From: Bacteroidaceae bacterium
GTDB taxonomy: Bacteria > Bacteroidota > Bacteroidia > Bacteroidales > Bacteroidaceae
Direction of reading: 5' to 3'
DNA: 64,000 bases
Assembly (NCBI GenBank): GCA_017619585.1
Contig: JAFZSA010000034.1
Span: forward strand, 62,001-126,000
The notes under the pieces are model-generated. The model ran no database searches and was not told where the DNA came from. It worked only from the letters and a program-made list of their open reading frames with translations. The position numbers and the translations under genes were made by a program. Of this stretch, positions 47,000 to 54,840 are shown in pieces. The stretch's first letter is position 1; each line of letters opens with the position of its first letter.

Positions 47000-47926
47000 T
47001 TAAATCCACGTTTTCCGTTTGAAATACCACCAGAAGAGTACTGTAACGCCTATAGAGAGTGCTACAGCGAAGGGGAATCCCCACCAGGCCTGTTCCATGC
47101 CGTTTATCAGGTTCATACCGAACAAGCTGGCAATCAGTGTGGGGAACATCAGGATAATGCTGATACTGGTGAGCACTTTCATGACGCTGCTTACATTATT
47201 ATTAATAATGCTGGCGTAGGTGTCCATCGTGGAGTCCAGAATGTTGGTATAGATGTTACAGGTCTCGCGGGCCTGGCTCATCTCAATGTTGACGTCCTCA
47301 ATCATGTCGGCATCCAACTCGTCCACGGGCAGTTTGAATTTCAGTTTCGATAGCAGGTTCTCATTACCTCTGATGGAAGTGACGAAGTAGGTCAGACTGT
47401 CCTGCAGGCGGCTCAGTGCAATAATATCGGCATTGTTAACGTTGTGGTCAAGGTTCCTCTTGGCCTTGTCTATCAGCAAACTGATTTGCTTCAGGCGCTT
47501 CAGGTACCAAACAGCGCTGCAGAGGAAGAGGCGGAATATCATATCCACCGAGTCGGTGAATCCCAGACCGCGTTTCTGCTGATAGCTAACGAAGTCTATC
47601 ATCATGTTGGTCTCGAAGTTGCACACCGTAATCAGTACATCGCCCTTCATGATGATACCCAAGGGGATGGTAGTGTAGGGGGTGCGGCTCTTCATCTCCT
47701 TAACGTAGGGGATACGCAGAATTATAAGTACCCATCCTTCATCAATGTCATAACGGGCACGCTCGTCGGTATCGGCGATGTCGGAAATATAGTAATCAGG
47801 GATTCCCAGCTTCTTCTCCAGGAAGTCAATATCTTCCTGTGTTGGGCATGTAACCTGAACCCAGCAGTTGGGTTCCCATTTGTCGATGGTACGCAGACCA
47901 TTCGTAGTGTTCCAGTATGTTTGCAT
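47000..47926 (-). CDS. corA: CorA-family divalent-metal channel
   Basis: 308 residues. N-terminal cytoplasmic alpha/beta funnel domain, long stalk helix, and two C-terminal membrane helices with the selectivity motif GMN in 'ASLFGMNLINGMEQAWW'. Moves Mg2+ (or Co2+/Ni2+) into the cell as a pentamer. The C-terminus 'FWWYFKRKTW' is the basic end typical of the family. Confidence 0.94.
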   Translation of the reverse strand: MQTYWNTTNGLRTIDKWEPNCWVQVTCPTQEDIDFLEKKLGIPDYYISDIADTDERARYDIDEGWVLIILRIPYVKEMKSRTPYTTIPLGIIMKGDVLITVCNFETNMMIDFVSYQQKRGLGFTDSVDMIFRLFLCSAVWYLKRLKQISLLIDKAKRNLDHNVNNADIIALSRLQDSLTYFVTSIRGNENLLSKLKFKLPVDELDADMIEDVNIEMSQARETCNIYTNILDSTMDTYASIINNNVSSVMKVLTSISIILMFPTLIASLFGMNLINGMEQAWWGFPFAVALSIGVTVLFWWYFKRKTWI

Positions 47927-48075
47927 CTTTCAGTACTCTGGCTTAAAAGGGTCCATAACAGTGTGCCTGCCAAGGAGTTCCTCTTGATGCTCCTGGGCGG
48001 CTACAAATTCATATTCTCCGCGTGATAATCGTCCATTTTGTTTGTTTGTTAAATGCTTTTTGCTGTTTGTGGCTG

Positions 48076-48083
48076 CAAAGGTA
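48076..48083 (-). promoter_or_regulatory. -7 box upstream of corA
   Basis: TACCTTTG on the minus strand, 150 bp before the corA ATG, implying a long leader. No riboswitch fold was confirmed by eye; the leader (47927-48070) could be tested for a Mg2+ sensor. Confidence 0.45.
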
Positions 48084-48091
48084 AGAAAAAT

Positions 48092-48126
48092 CATTGAACA
48101 TTGAGCATTGAACATTGAACATTTTT
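48092..48126. repeat. 7-bp repeat array (CATTGAA units)
   Basis: Four to five units of CATTGAA/CATTGAG upstream of the corA -7 box. Confidence 0.8.
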
Positions 48127-48208
48127 TTGAAAATAAATGTAAAAGATGATTTGTGGCATTATTTCCGTTCCCAAATGCTCAATGAAAATAGTTCCCGTTA
48201 TATAATCC

Positions 48209-48296
48209 TCAATGTTCAATGGTCAATGCTCAATGTTCAATGGTCAATGCTCAATGTTCAATGGTCAATGCTCAATGTTCAATGCTCAATGTTCAA
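48209..48296. repeat. 7-bp repeat array (TCAATGN units) overlapping the rsmA end
   Basis: About twelve heptamers TCAATGT, TCAATGG, TCAATGC in rotating order. The rsmA stop codon and last residues ('FIEH') are encoded within it. Confidence 0.9.
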
Positions 48297-49116
48297 TAAA
48301 CAAAGCAGAAACTCTATTCGTAAGTTCAATGAACTCCGCTACGCTCAACTGCTCTGGTCGTTTGTTGAATATCTCGTCTTGCAGGAAGGCGGTGTGGTCC
48401 AGTGCTGCTAATCCGGCTTTGGCACGTTCTGCATTCAACTCTCCTAAGAGGGGACGGATATTATTGCGCAGCGTCTTGCGTCGCTGGTTGAAGGTGGTTT
48501 TTACCACACGCTTGAAGAGTCGCTCATCACACCCCAAGTCCTGAGTATCGTTTCTGGTCATACGTATGACGGCACTCTTGACCTTTGGAGGCGGATTGAA
48601 TACGTGCTCATGTACGGTAAACAGGTATTCTACATTGTACCAAGCCTGTATCAGCACACTCAGTATGCCGTATGTCTTGCTTCCCGGTGCTGCTGTGATG
48701 CGCTCTGCTACCTCCTTCTGGATCATACCTGTACAGCAGGGAATCAGATCCTTGTTCTCCAGCATCTTAAAGAATATCTGGCTGGATATGTTGTAGGGGT
48801 AGTTGCCTGTCAGTACAAAGGGTTTACCGTCGAAGGTGCGTTCCAAGTGCATCTTCAGGAAGTCGTCCTCAATGATGTTCTCCTCCAGTTGGGGGAAATG
48901 CTGGCGCAGGTAGGCCACCGACTCAAAGTCTATCTCCACCACCTTTACCAGTCGGGTTTTCTCCACCAGGAACTGAGTCATCACACCCATGCCAGGTCCT
49001 ACTTCCAGAACGGGGATGTCGGGGCATGCGTCAACAGTATCGGCAATATCCTTGGCAATGCCTAAATCAGTCAAAAAATGCTGTCCAAGAAACTTTTTTG
49101 GCTTAACAAGTCTCAT
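48286..49116 (-). CDS. rsmA: 16S rRNA dimethyladenosine transferase
   Basis: 276 residues from the ATG at 49116 (MRLVKPKKFLGQHFLTD), the canonical start; a longer frame from 49149 would begin inside the promoter. Dimethylates A1518/A1519 of 16S rRNA with SAM. 'VLEVGPGMGVMTQFL' (SAM loop), 'VEIDFESVAYL' and 'LTGNYPYNISSQIFFKML' (catalytic N-x-P-Y variant NYPY) are clear. The C-terminus is set by a heptamer array. Confidence 0.95.
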   Translation of the reverse strand: MRLVKPKKFLGQHFLTDLGIAKDIADTVDACPDIPVLEVGPGMGVMTQFLVEKTRLVKVVEIDFESVAYLRQHFPQLEENIIEDDFLKMHLERTFDGKPFVLTGNYPYNISSQIFFKMLENKDLIPCCTGMIQKEVAERITAAPGSKTYGILSVLIQAWYNVEYLFTVHEHVFNPPPKVKSAVIRMTRNDTQDLGCDERLFKRVVKTTFNQRRKTLRNNIRPLLGELNAERAKAGLAALDHTAFLQDEIFNKRPEQLSVAEFIELTNRVSALFIEH

Positions 49117-49146
49117 ACGTTCTGATATTTTTGTATTTTTGTGCTG

Positions 49147-49154
49147 CAAAATTA
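49147..49154 (-). promoter_or_regulatory. -7 box of rsmA
   Basis: TAATTTTG on the minus strand, 31 bp upstream of the chosen rsmA start. Confidence 0.5.
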
Positions 49155-49160
49155 CTACTT

Positions 49161-49200
49161 TAATTCATAATTCACAATTCACAATTCATAATTCGCTATT
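49161..49200. repeat. 7-bp repeat array (AATTCAY units)
   Basis: AATTCAT, AATTCAC, AATTCAC, AATTCAT and AATTCGC between rsmA and the flippase gene. Confidence 0.8.
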
Positions 49201-49206
49201 AGAGAG

Positions 49207-50190
49207 GTGAAAAAGGTAATTTCCTCAACGGGTAAGATTGTTCTTCCATTGATATTGGCAGCCGCTATTCTGTGGTGGATGTACCGTGAGTTTCATTGGG
49301 ACGATGTCAAAAGGGCATTGCAGAGCGATATGTCCTGGTCATGGATGCTACTCAGTTTTCCCTTTGGTATTATGGCACAGGTGTTCCGTGCCTTGCGTTG
49401 GAGGCAAGCCTTAGCACCCTTGGGCGAGAAACCCCGACTGCATACCTGCATCAATGCCGTTTTCATCTCCTATGCCAGCAGTCTTGTGGTACCCCGTGTG
49501 GGTGAGATGCTGCGTTGTGGCATTCTCAGACGTTGGGAAAGGACCAATTTCAGTAAAGGTATAGGCACTGTGGTTGCTGAGCGTGTTATAGACAGTACCT
49601 TGGTAATCATGTTGGCACTAATCACAGCAGCTTGTCAGATTCCTGTTTTTATGAATTTCTTTGCCAAGACAGGCGTTTCTCTAAAAGGTTTCTTGGGTAC
49701 TTTCACCACAACGGGCTATCTGGTAACGATACTGTCTGTTATCCTTATTCTGTGTACGGTGGTTTTTCTGGTATGGCGACTGAATTTCTTCTCCCGTACC
49801 CGGGCTGTGCTGGCTGACCTCAAGGACGGTCTCTTCTCTGTCCGTTATGTTCAGAGTCCTTTTCTGTTCCTGTTTAACTCAGTTGGCATCTGGGTATGTT
49901 ATTACCTGCATTTCTATCTTACCTTCTATTGTTTCCAGTACACTGCATCCTTGGGGGCTATGGCAGCTCTGGTAGCCTTTGTGGTAGGTTGCTTTGCTGT
50001 GTTGGTTCCTACGCCCAACGGAGCAGGTCCCTGGCACTTTGCTGTCAAGACCGTCTTGGTCTTGTATGGAGTAAATCAGATGGATGGCGCCATGTTTGTT
50101 TTGGTAGTCCACACCATCCAAACCCTCTTAGTCGCCGCCCTAGGCCTTTATGGTGTCTCCGCCCTTTCCCTGACCAAAAAGAAATCCTAA
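49207..50190 (+). CDS. Flippase-like (LPG synthase TM region/UPF0104) membrane protein
   Basis: 327 residues from a GTG start at 49207; no better ATG lies near. About eight membrane helices with the family marks 'RALRWRQALAPLG', 'SSLVVPRVGEMLRCGILRRWERTNFSKGIGTVVAERVID' and 'LVPTPNGAGPWHFAV'. These match the lysylphosphatidylglycerol synthase transmembrane/AglD-type family, thought to move or modify lipids. The substrate is unknown. Confidence 0.85.
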   Translation: MKKVISSTGKIVLPLILAAAILWWMYREFHWDDVKRALQSDMSWSWMLLSFPFGIMAQVFRALRWRQALAPLGEKPRLHTCINAVFISYASSLVVPRVGEMLRCGILRRWERTNFSKGIGTVVAERVIDSTLVIMLALITAACQIPVFMNFFAKTGVSLKGFLGTFTTTGYLVTILSVILILCTVVFLVWRLNFFSRTRAVLADLKDGLFSVRYVQSPFLFLFNSVGIWVCYYLHFYLTFYCFQYTASLGAMAALVAFVVGCFAVLVPTPNGAGPWHFAVKTVLVLYGVNQMDGAMFVLVVHTIQTLLVAALGLYGVSALSLTKKKS

Positions 50191-50714
50191 ATCTCATTCG
50201 CAGACATATTGCTTCGAATATTAAAAAAAAAACCGATAAAACCCTTTTTGAAATCTTTGGCACTTTGTGCCTTTGTTCTGCTATTGTCATGAATCTGGTC
50301 GTAAGCAAGCTTCCCCTATCTTCCTGCCAATATCATAACATATCTTTCAGATATCAAAGCTTTCAAAAAGAAAAACCTCCGCTCCGCTCGAAAACCGCAA
50401 GCGCAATGACTCTAATCCCTAATCCTTTCCCCCTAAGGAAAATGTTTTTTAGCCCGAAGGGCGGGGTTTTTCTTGTCTGGGCTGCCAAGCCGAAGGCTAT
50501 CTATGGGTGTTAGTCAAGGAAATGGTTAAGCTGGCTTAAACAGGGCTTTGGCTAATACCTATAGATAATGCTCACAGAGCATGCAGCACTGGCAATGGTT
50601 TTCTGGGTTTTTGTTAAAAATCTGTGGGATCCGTGGGATCTGCGTGAGATTACATAACCCTTAAGCCATAGGTTCGCTAACCGCTAACCGTTTTCCCCCA
50701 AAGAGGGGAAAGTA
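50191..50714. other. 524-bp gap with repeat fragments, no gene seen
   Basis: Holds a weak hairpin (GCCCGAAGGGC then GTTTTTC, about 50453-50470) that may end the flippase gene and short heptamer runs (50411-50427 and 50675-50690). It also holds a direct repeat GTGGGATC(C/T) at about 50624-50641 and a C/G palindrome fragment just before the LuxR gene end. AAAGTACTACAA at 50709-50720 equals half of the operator-like element at 51572. No open frame here looks coding. Confidence 0.6.
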
Positions 50715-51467
50715 CTACAACAAATGATATTTCTCTATTGTGACAAGCGCTTCGTGCATGGATTTTACACCCAGCTTCTTGAAGATGCGTGATCTGTAAG
50801 TTTTGATGGTGCTGATGCTTGTTTTTAATTCTGCAGCAATACTTTTGCTTGTCATACCCTTCATGATACGCGTCAGCACAACCTTCTCCATTTTGCTCAG
50901 GTCTATCCTTGTTGTTTCCTCTATGTATCTGCCTGTACTGAAGTCATAGCGCAGATTCTTTCCTGACTCCGTTATGATGTGGCTCTCCAACTTGTTTCGG
51001 GTAGAGGGATTCATCAGACAGAGCCCAAGTTTTATTGTCCCATCAGAATAAGCCATCATAGAAGAGAATTTCTGATTCACATAGAGCTCGCGCCCATTAA
51101 TTATAATAGGGAAGTCCGTTGTGCTGTAATGGGCATGTGGCCTGTTTGTCTTGAAGAGTTTACAGAAGTGTAGGTAGTTTTTCCTGACTGCGGCAAGAGG
51201 TTCTATGTATTCATCCGGCAGGAGGGCCCAGTACGGATTCTCGCACTCTCTCTGCTTATCTGTAGCGGTAGCCTCGTCTATATATAATAAGGTATTGGAC
51301 TTATATATAATCTTATGTTCCTCCAGGTCTATCAGTACGCAGCTGGAATTTGTCAGTTCTGCAAAGGTCTTAATAGACTCTATTGCAGCGTTTATAGCTG
51401 ATTCACTGATAGCCTCCGCTTTGTAGGCAGAGTTGTTGGTGAGCAATGCATTAATATCGTGTGCCAT
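50715..51467 (-). CDS. LuxR-type transcriptional regulator with PAS-like sensor part
   Basis: 250 residues. The C-terminal ~65 residues form a LuxR/GerE HTH: 'SKMEKVVLTRIMKGMTSKSIAAELKTSISTIKTYRSRIFKKLGVKSMHEAL'. The N-terminal ~150 residues ('SINAAIESIKTFAELTNSSCVLIDLEEHKIIYKSN') read as a PAS-like sensory domain rather than a phospho-receiver; no phosphorylatable Asp pattern is seen. It is divergent from the RiPP operon, with two operator-like sites in between. I infer that it controls that operon, itself, and perhaps the 7.6-kb pair. Confidence 0.85.
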   Translation of the reverse strand: MAHDINALLTNNSAYKAEAISESAINAAIESIKTFAELTNSSCVLIDLEEHKIIYKSNTLLYIDEATATDKQRECENPYWALLPDEYIEPLAAVRKNYLHFCKLFKTNRPHAHYSTTDFPIIINGRELYVNQKFSSMMAYSDGTIKLGLCLMNPSTRNKLESHIITESGKNLRYDFSTGRYIEETTRIDLSKMEKVVLTRIMKGMTSKSIAAELKTSISTIKTYRSRIFKKLGVKSMHEALVTIEKYHLL

Positions 51468-51504
51468 TTTGTTGTTAATAGTTTAAGCGTATGTTTTCAC
51501 TGCA

Positions 51505-51512
51505 CAAATATA
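51505..51512 (-). promoter_or_regulatory. -7 box of the LuxR-type gene
   Basis: TATATTTG on the minus strand, 38 bp upstream of the start codon. A CTTG at 51531-51534 (minus strand) could be a weak -33. Confidence 0.5.
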
Positions 51513-51571
51513 TTAAATTGTTTTATAAAACAAGTCTAAAACATAAAAAATATCTTAAAATCCTTTGAAAA

Positions 51572-51591
51572 TTGTACTAAAGTACTACAAA
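51572..51591. promoter_or_regulatory. Operator-like element, copy 1
   Basis: TTGTACTAAAGTACTACAAA. Contains the inverted repeat GTACT-AA-AGTAC and the direct repeat GTACTAAAGTACTA. It lies 59 bp upstream of the LuxR-type gene's -7 box and starts exactly 63 bp (six helical turns) before copy 2. Confidence 0.7.
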
Positions 51592-51634
51592 TGCTGTAAT
51601 ACCAAAGCACTTTTTAGTATGTTTTGCAACATAT

Positions 51635-51691
51635 TTGTACTAAAGTACTACAAAATTTATTTGCAGCAAATTTAAAATTCCTCTACCTTAG
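51635..51691 (+). promoter_or_regulatory. Operator-like element copy 2 and promoter of the RiPP operon
   Basis: An identical 20-bp element (51635-51654) is followed by -33 TTTG (51660-51663), a 20-bp spacer and -7 TACCTTAG (51684-51691). The arrangement matches 7574-7630 base for base in spacing. The predicted leader to the maturase ATG is about 170 nt; only tiny frames (under 15 codons) occur in it. Confidence 0.75.
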
Positions 51692-51866
51692 CGGAGCAAA
51701 AATAAACTAATATACAGAAAACAATTAATAAAGTATGAAATTCTTATCTTAGAAACTATTGGTCTGGAGAAATGTGATTGCATATGATTGTTAAATACGC
51801 AATACATTATTTATCAGAAACGTGGTAGTATTATAATTTTTTAACTATAATGTATATTGCTAGCTT

Positions 51867-53114
51867 ATGACAGAATATATTAAGGCAGAACAAATTACTA
51901 GTGCCCTGGCAAATCTCCCACAATTAGTATTTGAAGTGACGGATGCATGTAACCTCAAATGCAAGTATTGTGCGTACGGAGAGTTTTATAGCGACTTTGA
52001 TAAACGAGAGGATAAAATGCTGCCAGTATCTAAGGCTATACAGTTGATTGATTACCTCAACCAATATTGGAATTCAGATCAGAATACATCGGCAAAAAGT
52101 TTTATGTACGTCTCGTTTTACGGAGGTGAGCCTTTGATGAATTTCTGTTTTATCAAAGAAATTGTGGAGTATGTGGAAACGCGTTTAGATTGCCCGCGAA
52201 GAAAATTTCTTTTTTCCATGACAACTAACGCTATTCTTCTACATAAATATATGGATTTTCTGGTGAAGCACGATTTCCGAGTACTTGTTAGTCTTGACGG
52301 CAACGAGAAAAATGATAGCTATAGAGTAGATCATAAGGGGAATGGTAGTTTTGATCGTGTTGTTCGAAACGTAGATTTATTACGTGAAAAGTATCCTGAT
52401 TTCTTTGAGAAAAATGTTAACTTCAATTCAGTGTTTCATAACAGAAGTACAATAGATGAGGTTTATGGTTTTTTCAAAAATAGGTATAATAAAATACCAA
52501 TGATTAGCGAGCTAAACAATTCTGGTATACGTCCTGATAAAATTGAAGAGTTTAATCGTACTTATAGGAACTCAGAACAGAGTCTTCGTCAATCAGAACA
52601 TTACGAAGAGATAGAGAAGGAAATGTTTATGGGGGCAGCTTCGTATAAAAGTCTAGCATTATTCCTTCATAAATATAGTGGGCATTATTTTCAAGATTAC
52701 TTAGATCTACTCAATGATAAGAAAGATATTAAATATATACCAACAGGTACTTGTTTACCTTTCTCAAAGAAAATGTTTGTTACTGTTAATGGAAAAATCC
52801 TTCCTTGTGAAAGGATTGGACATCAATTCGGTCTCGGACAGATTCTGGAAAATGGTGTAGAATTGGACATTGTTAAAATAGCTCATAAATATAATGTGTA
52901 TTATAACAAGATGGAGAATCAATGTTCGCATTGTAAAAATAGACTTTCATGCATACAATGTCTATTTAATTTGACAGATATAGAAAGCAAGCCCATATGC
53001 TATGGGTTTATGAATGATGAGTTACATAATAAATTTAGACAACAACAATTGAATTTCTTAAGTTTGCATCCTGAATCTTATAGGACAATTATGGACAAGG
53101 CAATAACAATATAG
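51867..53114 (+). CDS. Radical SAM/SPASM peptide maturase
   Basis: 415 residues. The [4Fe-4S]-SAM motif is C28-x3-C32-x2-C35 in 'VTDACNLKCKYCAYG', followed by 'SFYGGEPLMNF' (GGE, SAM binding) and 'SLDGNEKNDSYRV'. From about residue 295 a SPASM-type auxiliary-cluster domain carries C296, C314 ('ILPCERIGH'), 'CSHCKNRLSCIQC' and 'PICYGF'. Such enzymes install C-C, thioether or similar crosslinks in leader-bearing peptides. First gene of the operon; the matching precursor is the fourth. It fits the GG-Bacteroidales maturase group by context. The exact chemistry is not predictable from sequence. Confidence 0.9.
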   Translation: MTEYIKAEQITSALANLPQLVFEVTDACNLKCKYCAYGEFYSDFDKREDKMLPVSKAIQLIDYLNQYWNSDQNTSAKSFMYVSFYGGEPLMNFCFIKEIVEYVETRLDCPRRKFLFSMTTNAILLHKYMDFLVKHDFRVLVSLDGNEKNDSYRVDHKGNGSFDRVVRNVDLLREKYPDFFEKNVNFNSVFHNRSTIDEVYGFFKNRYNKIPMISELNNSGIRPDKIEEFNRTYRNSEQSLRQSEHYEEIEKEMFMGAASYKSLALFLHKYSGHYFQDYLDLLNDKKDIKYIPTGTCLPFSKKMFVTVNGKILPCERIGHQFGLGQILENGVELDIVKIAHKYNVYYNKMENQCSHCKNRLSCIQCLFNLTDIESKPICYGFMNDELHNKFRQQQLNFLSLHPESYRTIMDKAITI

Positions 53115-53168
53115 GCTATCTATCCTATAGATTTATTGATGTTTATTATTTGATATATTAATAAAATT

Positions 53169-53609
53169 ATGAAGAACTTTATCATTGTCATTTCAGTAGC
53201 AATGATGATAATTGACGCCATCGTTTGTGATGCGCAAACGCTACATGGAATTATTATAGAAGAACAACAAATCGATATAATACAAGAACCTGTTTATGAG
53301 CAAGACAAAGTGGAGCAAAAAACTGAATTTACAGGTGGCATGAAAAAGCAAATTGAGTTTCTGATGCATAACATGAAATATCCTGATGATGCTGCAAAAG
53401 AGGGTGTAAGTGGCACGGTTCGTGTATACTTCATCGTTGAAAAAGACGGTAGCTTAACCGATATTAAGGTTCCCGAAAGTGTTCACCCTGCCCTTGATGC
53501 TGAAGGCCTCCGTATTGTCAAGGCTATGCCGAAATGGAGCCCTGCCAAATTGAATGGCAAGGCCGTTCGCTCAAAGATGATGCTATCAATTCCTTTTAGA
53601 CTAAAATAA
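53169..53609 (+). CDS. TonB C-terminal-domain protein
   Basis: 146 residues. An N-terminal hydrophobic segment (signal peptide or uncleaved anchor, 'FIIVISVAMMIIDAIVCDAQ') and a short linker precede a TonB-C domain ('MKYPDDAAKEGVSGTVRVYFIVEKDGSLTDIKVPESVHPALDAEGLRIVKAMPKWSPA'). This is the standard 'YPxxAxxxGxxGxVxVxFxVxxDG' pattern. The linker is too short to span the periplasm as classic TonB does. It probably acts with the receptor-like protein encoded downstream. Four bases before the GLPGLI gene. Confidence 0.85.
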   Translation: MKNFIIVISVAMMIIDAIVCDAQTLHGIIIEEQQIDIIQEPVYEQDKVEQKTEFTGGMKKQIEFLMHNMKYPDDAAKEGVSGTVRVYFIVEKDGSLTDIKVPESVHPALDAEGLRIVKAMPKWSPAKLNGKAVRSKMMLSIPFRLK

Positions 53610-53613
53610 AATT

Positions 53614-54474
53614 ATGATTAAGAAACTAATCTTTATAATTTTCTTTACTGCTGTGTTTTGCGGAATGAGTGCACAGCAGAAACAAGGAAGGGTACATAGA
53701 CCGTTACCTGCTGATTACGGGATGAAAGAACCAACAATAATAGGTAAAAGTAGGATTAGAATTAAATATGCTTTTCAGCCGAAAGATATACATGATCCCG
53801 AGACATGGATTGATTGTGGACAGTTGCTTGCGGGCAACGGATTAACCCTCTATACGAGTTATTTTGTGGCACAAAATGATTCAGCATTGCGAGCGTGGTT
53901 AAAGGCCAATCCCAATAAAAGTTATTATCCCAATCGTTTGTGTCTTCATGGGCGAGATTATAGTTTTTGGACAGAGTATCAGTATGGCTACTTCTATGTT
54001 TGTGAGAATGAACTGACGGAGTGGGCTATTATGCCATTCCCCGAAACAACACACTATCGCTATAGCGAGTCATGGCCCTCGATGAAGTGGCAATTGGAAG
54101 ATGAACAGCAGAAAGTCTGTGGCTATCAGTGTCAGAAAGCATCGTGTCATTGGCGTGGTCGTGATTTCGTGGCGTGGTTCACTTCACAAATTCCTCTGAA
54201 ATCTGGACCTTGGAAATTCGGAGGGCTTCCAGGTCTTATTATGAAGGTATATGATTCTGGGCACGTTTATACTTGGGAGGCTGTTTCAGTAGAGAATGGT
54301 TCTTTCCTAATCTATCAGCCGAATGAACATTTCTACAAGAAAAGTACTCGTGAAAAAGTTTGGAAGATGCAAAACGAGTGGAATAGACGCCATAATGAGC
54401 TCGCAGGAGTGCTTGATCTCAATTTTCATCCCAAAACAAAACGCTATCCTTATGATCAGTTAGAATTAGAATAA
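53614..54474 (+). CDS. GLPGLI-family secreted protein
   Basis: 286 residues with a signal peptide (MIKKLIFIIFFTAVFCGMSAQ). The family's name motif is present in 'KFGGLPGLIMKVYDSG', with 'AWFTSQIPLKSGPWKF' just before it and 'WKMQNEWNRRHNELAG' near the end. GLPGLI proteins are usually paired with large carboxypeptidase-regulatory/TonB-receptor-like barrels, as here (gene at 54841). Their role is not established. Inside a RiPP operon it may belong to an export or uptake module. Confidence 0.9.
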   Translation: MIKKLIFIIFFTAVFCGMSAQQKQGRVHRPLPADYGMKEPTIIGKSRIRIKYAFQPKDIHDPETWIDCGQLLAGNGLTLYTSYFVAQNDSALRAWLKANPNKSYYPNRLCLHGRDYSFWTEYQYGYFYVCENELTEWAIMPFPETTHYRYSESWPSMKWQLEDEQQKVCGYQCQKASCHWRGRDFVAWFTSQIPLKSGPWKFGGLPGLIMKVYDSGHVYTWEAVSVENGSFLIYQPNEHFYKKSTREKVWKMQNEWNRRHNELAGVLDLNFHPKTKRYPYDQLELE

Positions 54475-54480
54475 TACGAA

Positions 54481-54494
54481 CTAATGCGCATTAG
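54481..54494. promoter_or_regulatory. Perfect palindrome upstream of the precursor gene
   Basis: CTAATGCGCATTAG, 41 bp before the precursor ATG in an otherwise A/T-only stretch. Could be an operator or an mRNA processing hairpin. No TAnnTTTG box is seen nearby. Confidence 0.45.
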
Positions 54495-54535
54495 ATATTT
54501 AATTAATTATTAACAATTTTAATCAAAAAAAAGTC

Positions 54536-54781
54536 ATGAAATTTAAAAGATTTAAGTTGAATGCGCTTTCTGCAGAAACTCTCCAGCAGAAAGAAATGAA
54601 TTCTATTATTGGTGGTTATGAAACATGTGGATGTTCATGTGCTTATGAGGGATATGGTGGTTCTTCATTTAGCGACAACATGAATGCCAATTATAACTAC
54701 GGATACACTTCCAATACATGTAATTTCGTAGAATATACTCCAGAGTCAATGGAGGTCGTTTGTCGTCCAAAGGCATCTTGA
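54536..54781 (+). CDS. Double-glycine RiPP precursor peptide
   Basis: 81 residues. The leader MKFKRFKLNALSAETLQQKE plus 'MNSIIGG' has the basic start, amphipathic helix and Gly26-Gly27 cut site of GG-Bacteroidales precursors. The predicted core (28-81) is rich in Tyr, Asn, Gly and Ser and has five cysteines: C31, C33, C35 (a CGCSC cluster), C62 and C76. Cleavage after Gly27 would be by the C39 domain of the transporter at 61852. It is followed at once by a strong hairpin (54787), which would let this short message accumulate above downstream genes. The maturase is three genes upstream. Confidence 0.88.
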   Translation: MKFKRFKLNALSAETLQQKEMNSIIGGYETCGCSCAYEGYGGSSFSDNMNANYNYGYTSNTCNFVEYTPESMEVVCRPKAS

Positions 54782-54786
54782 TATTG

Positions 54787-54815
54787 TTGGGAACGCATTC
54801 AGAATGCGTTCCCAA
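54787..54815 (+). terminator. Hairpin after the precursor gene (likely partial terminator)
   Basis: TTGGGAACGCAT / ATGCGTTCCCAA, a 12-bp perfect stem with loop TCAGA, six bases after the stop and followed by TTTCT. It is placed to stabilise the precursor mRNA and let only part of transcription reach the receptor-like gene. Confidence 0.8.
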
Positions 54816-54840
54816 TTTCTATTGTAACTTGTTATTTGCA

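Noticed and set aside
48115..48411. Small plus-strand open frames with repeated 'MLNVQWS'
   Set aside because: The repetition is the translation of the heptamer array; it is a repeat, not a protein.
51736..51830. Extra precursor peptide in the leader of the RiPP operon
   Set aside because: Only frames of under 15 codons with no GG leader.
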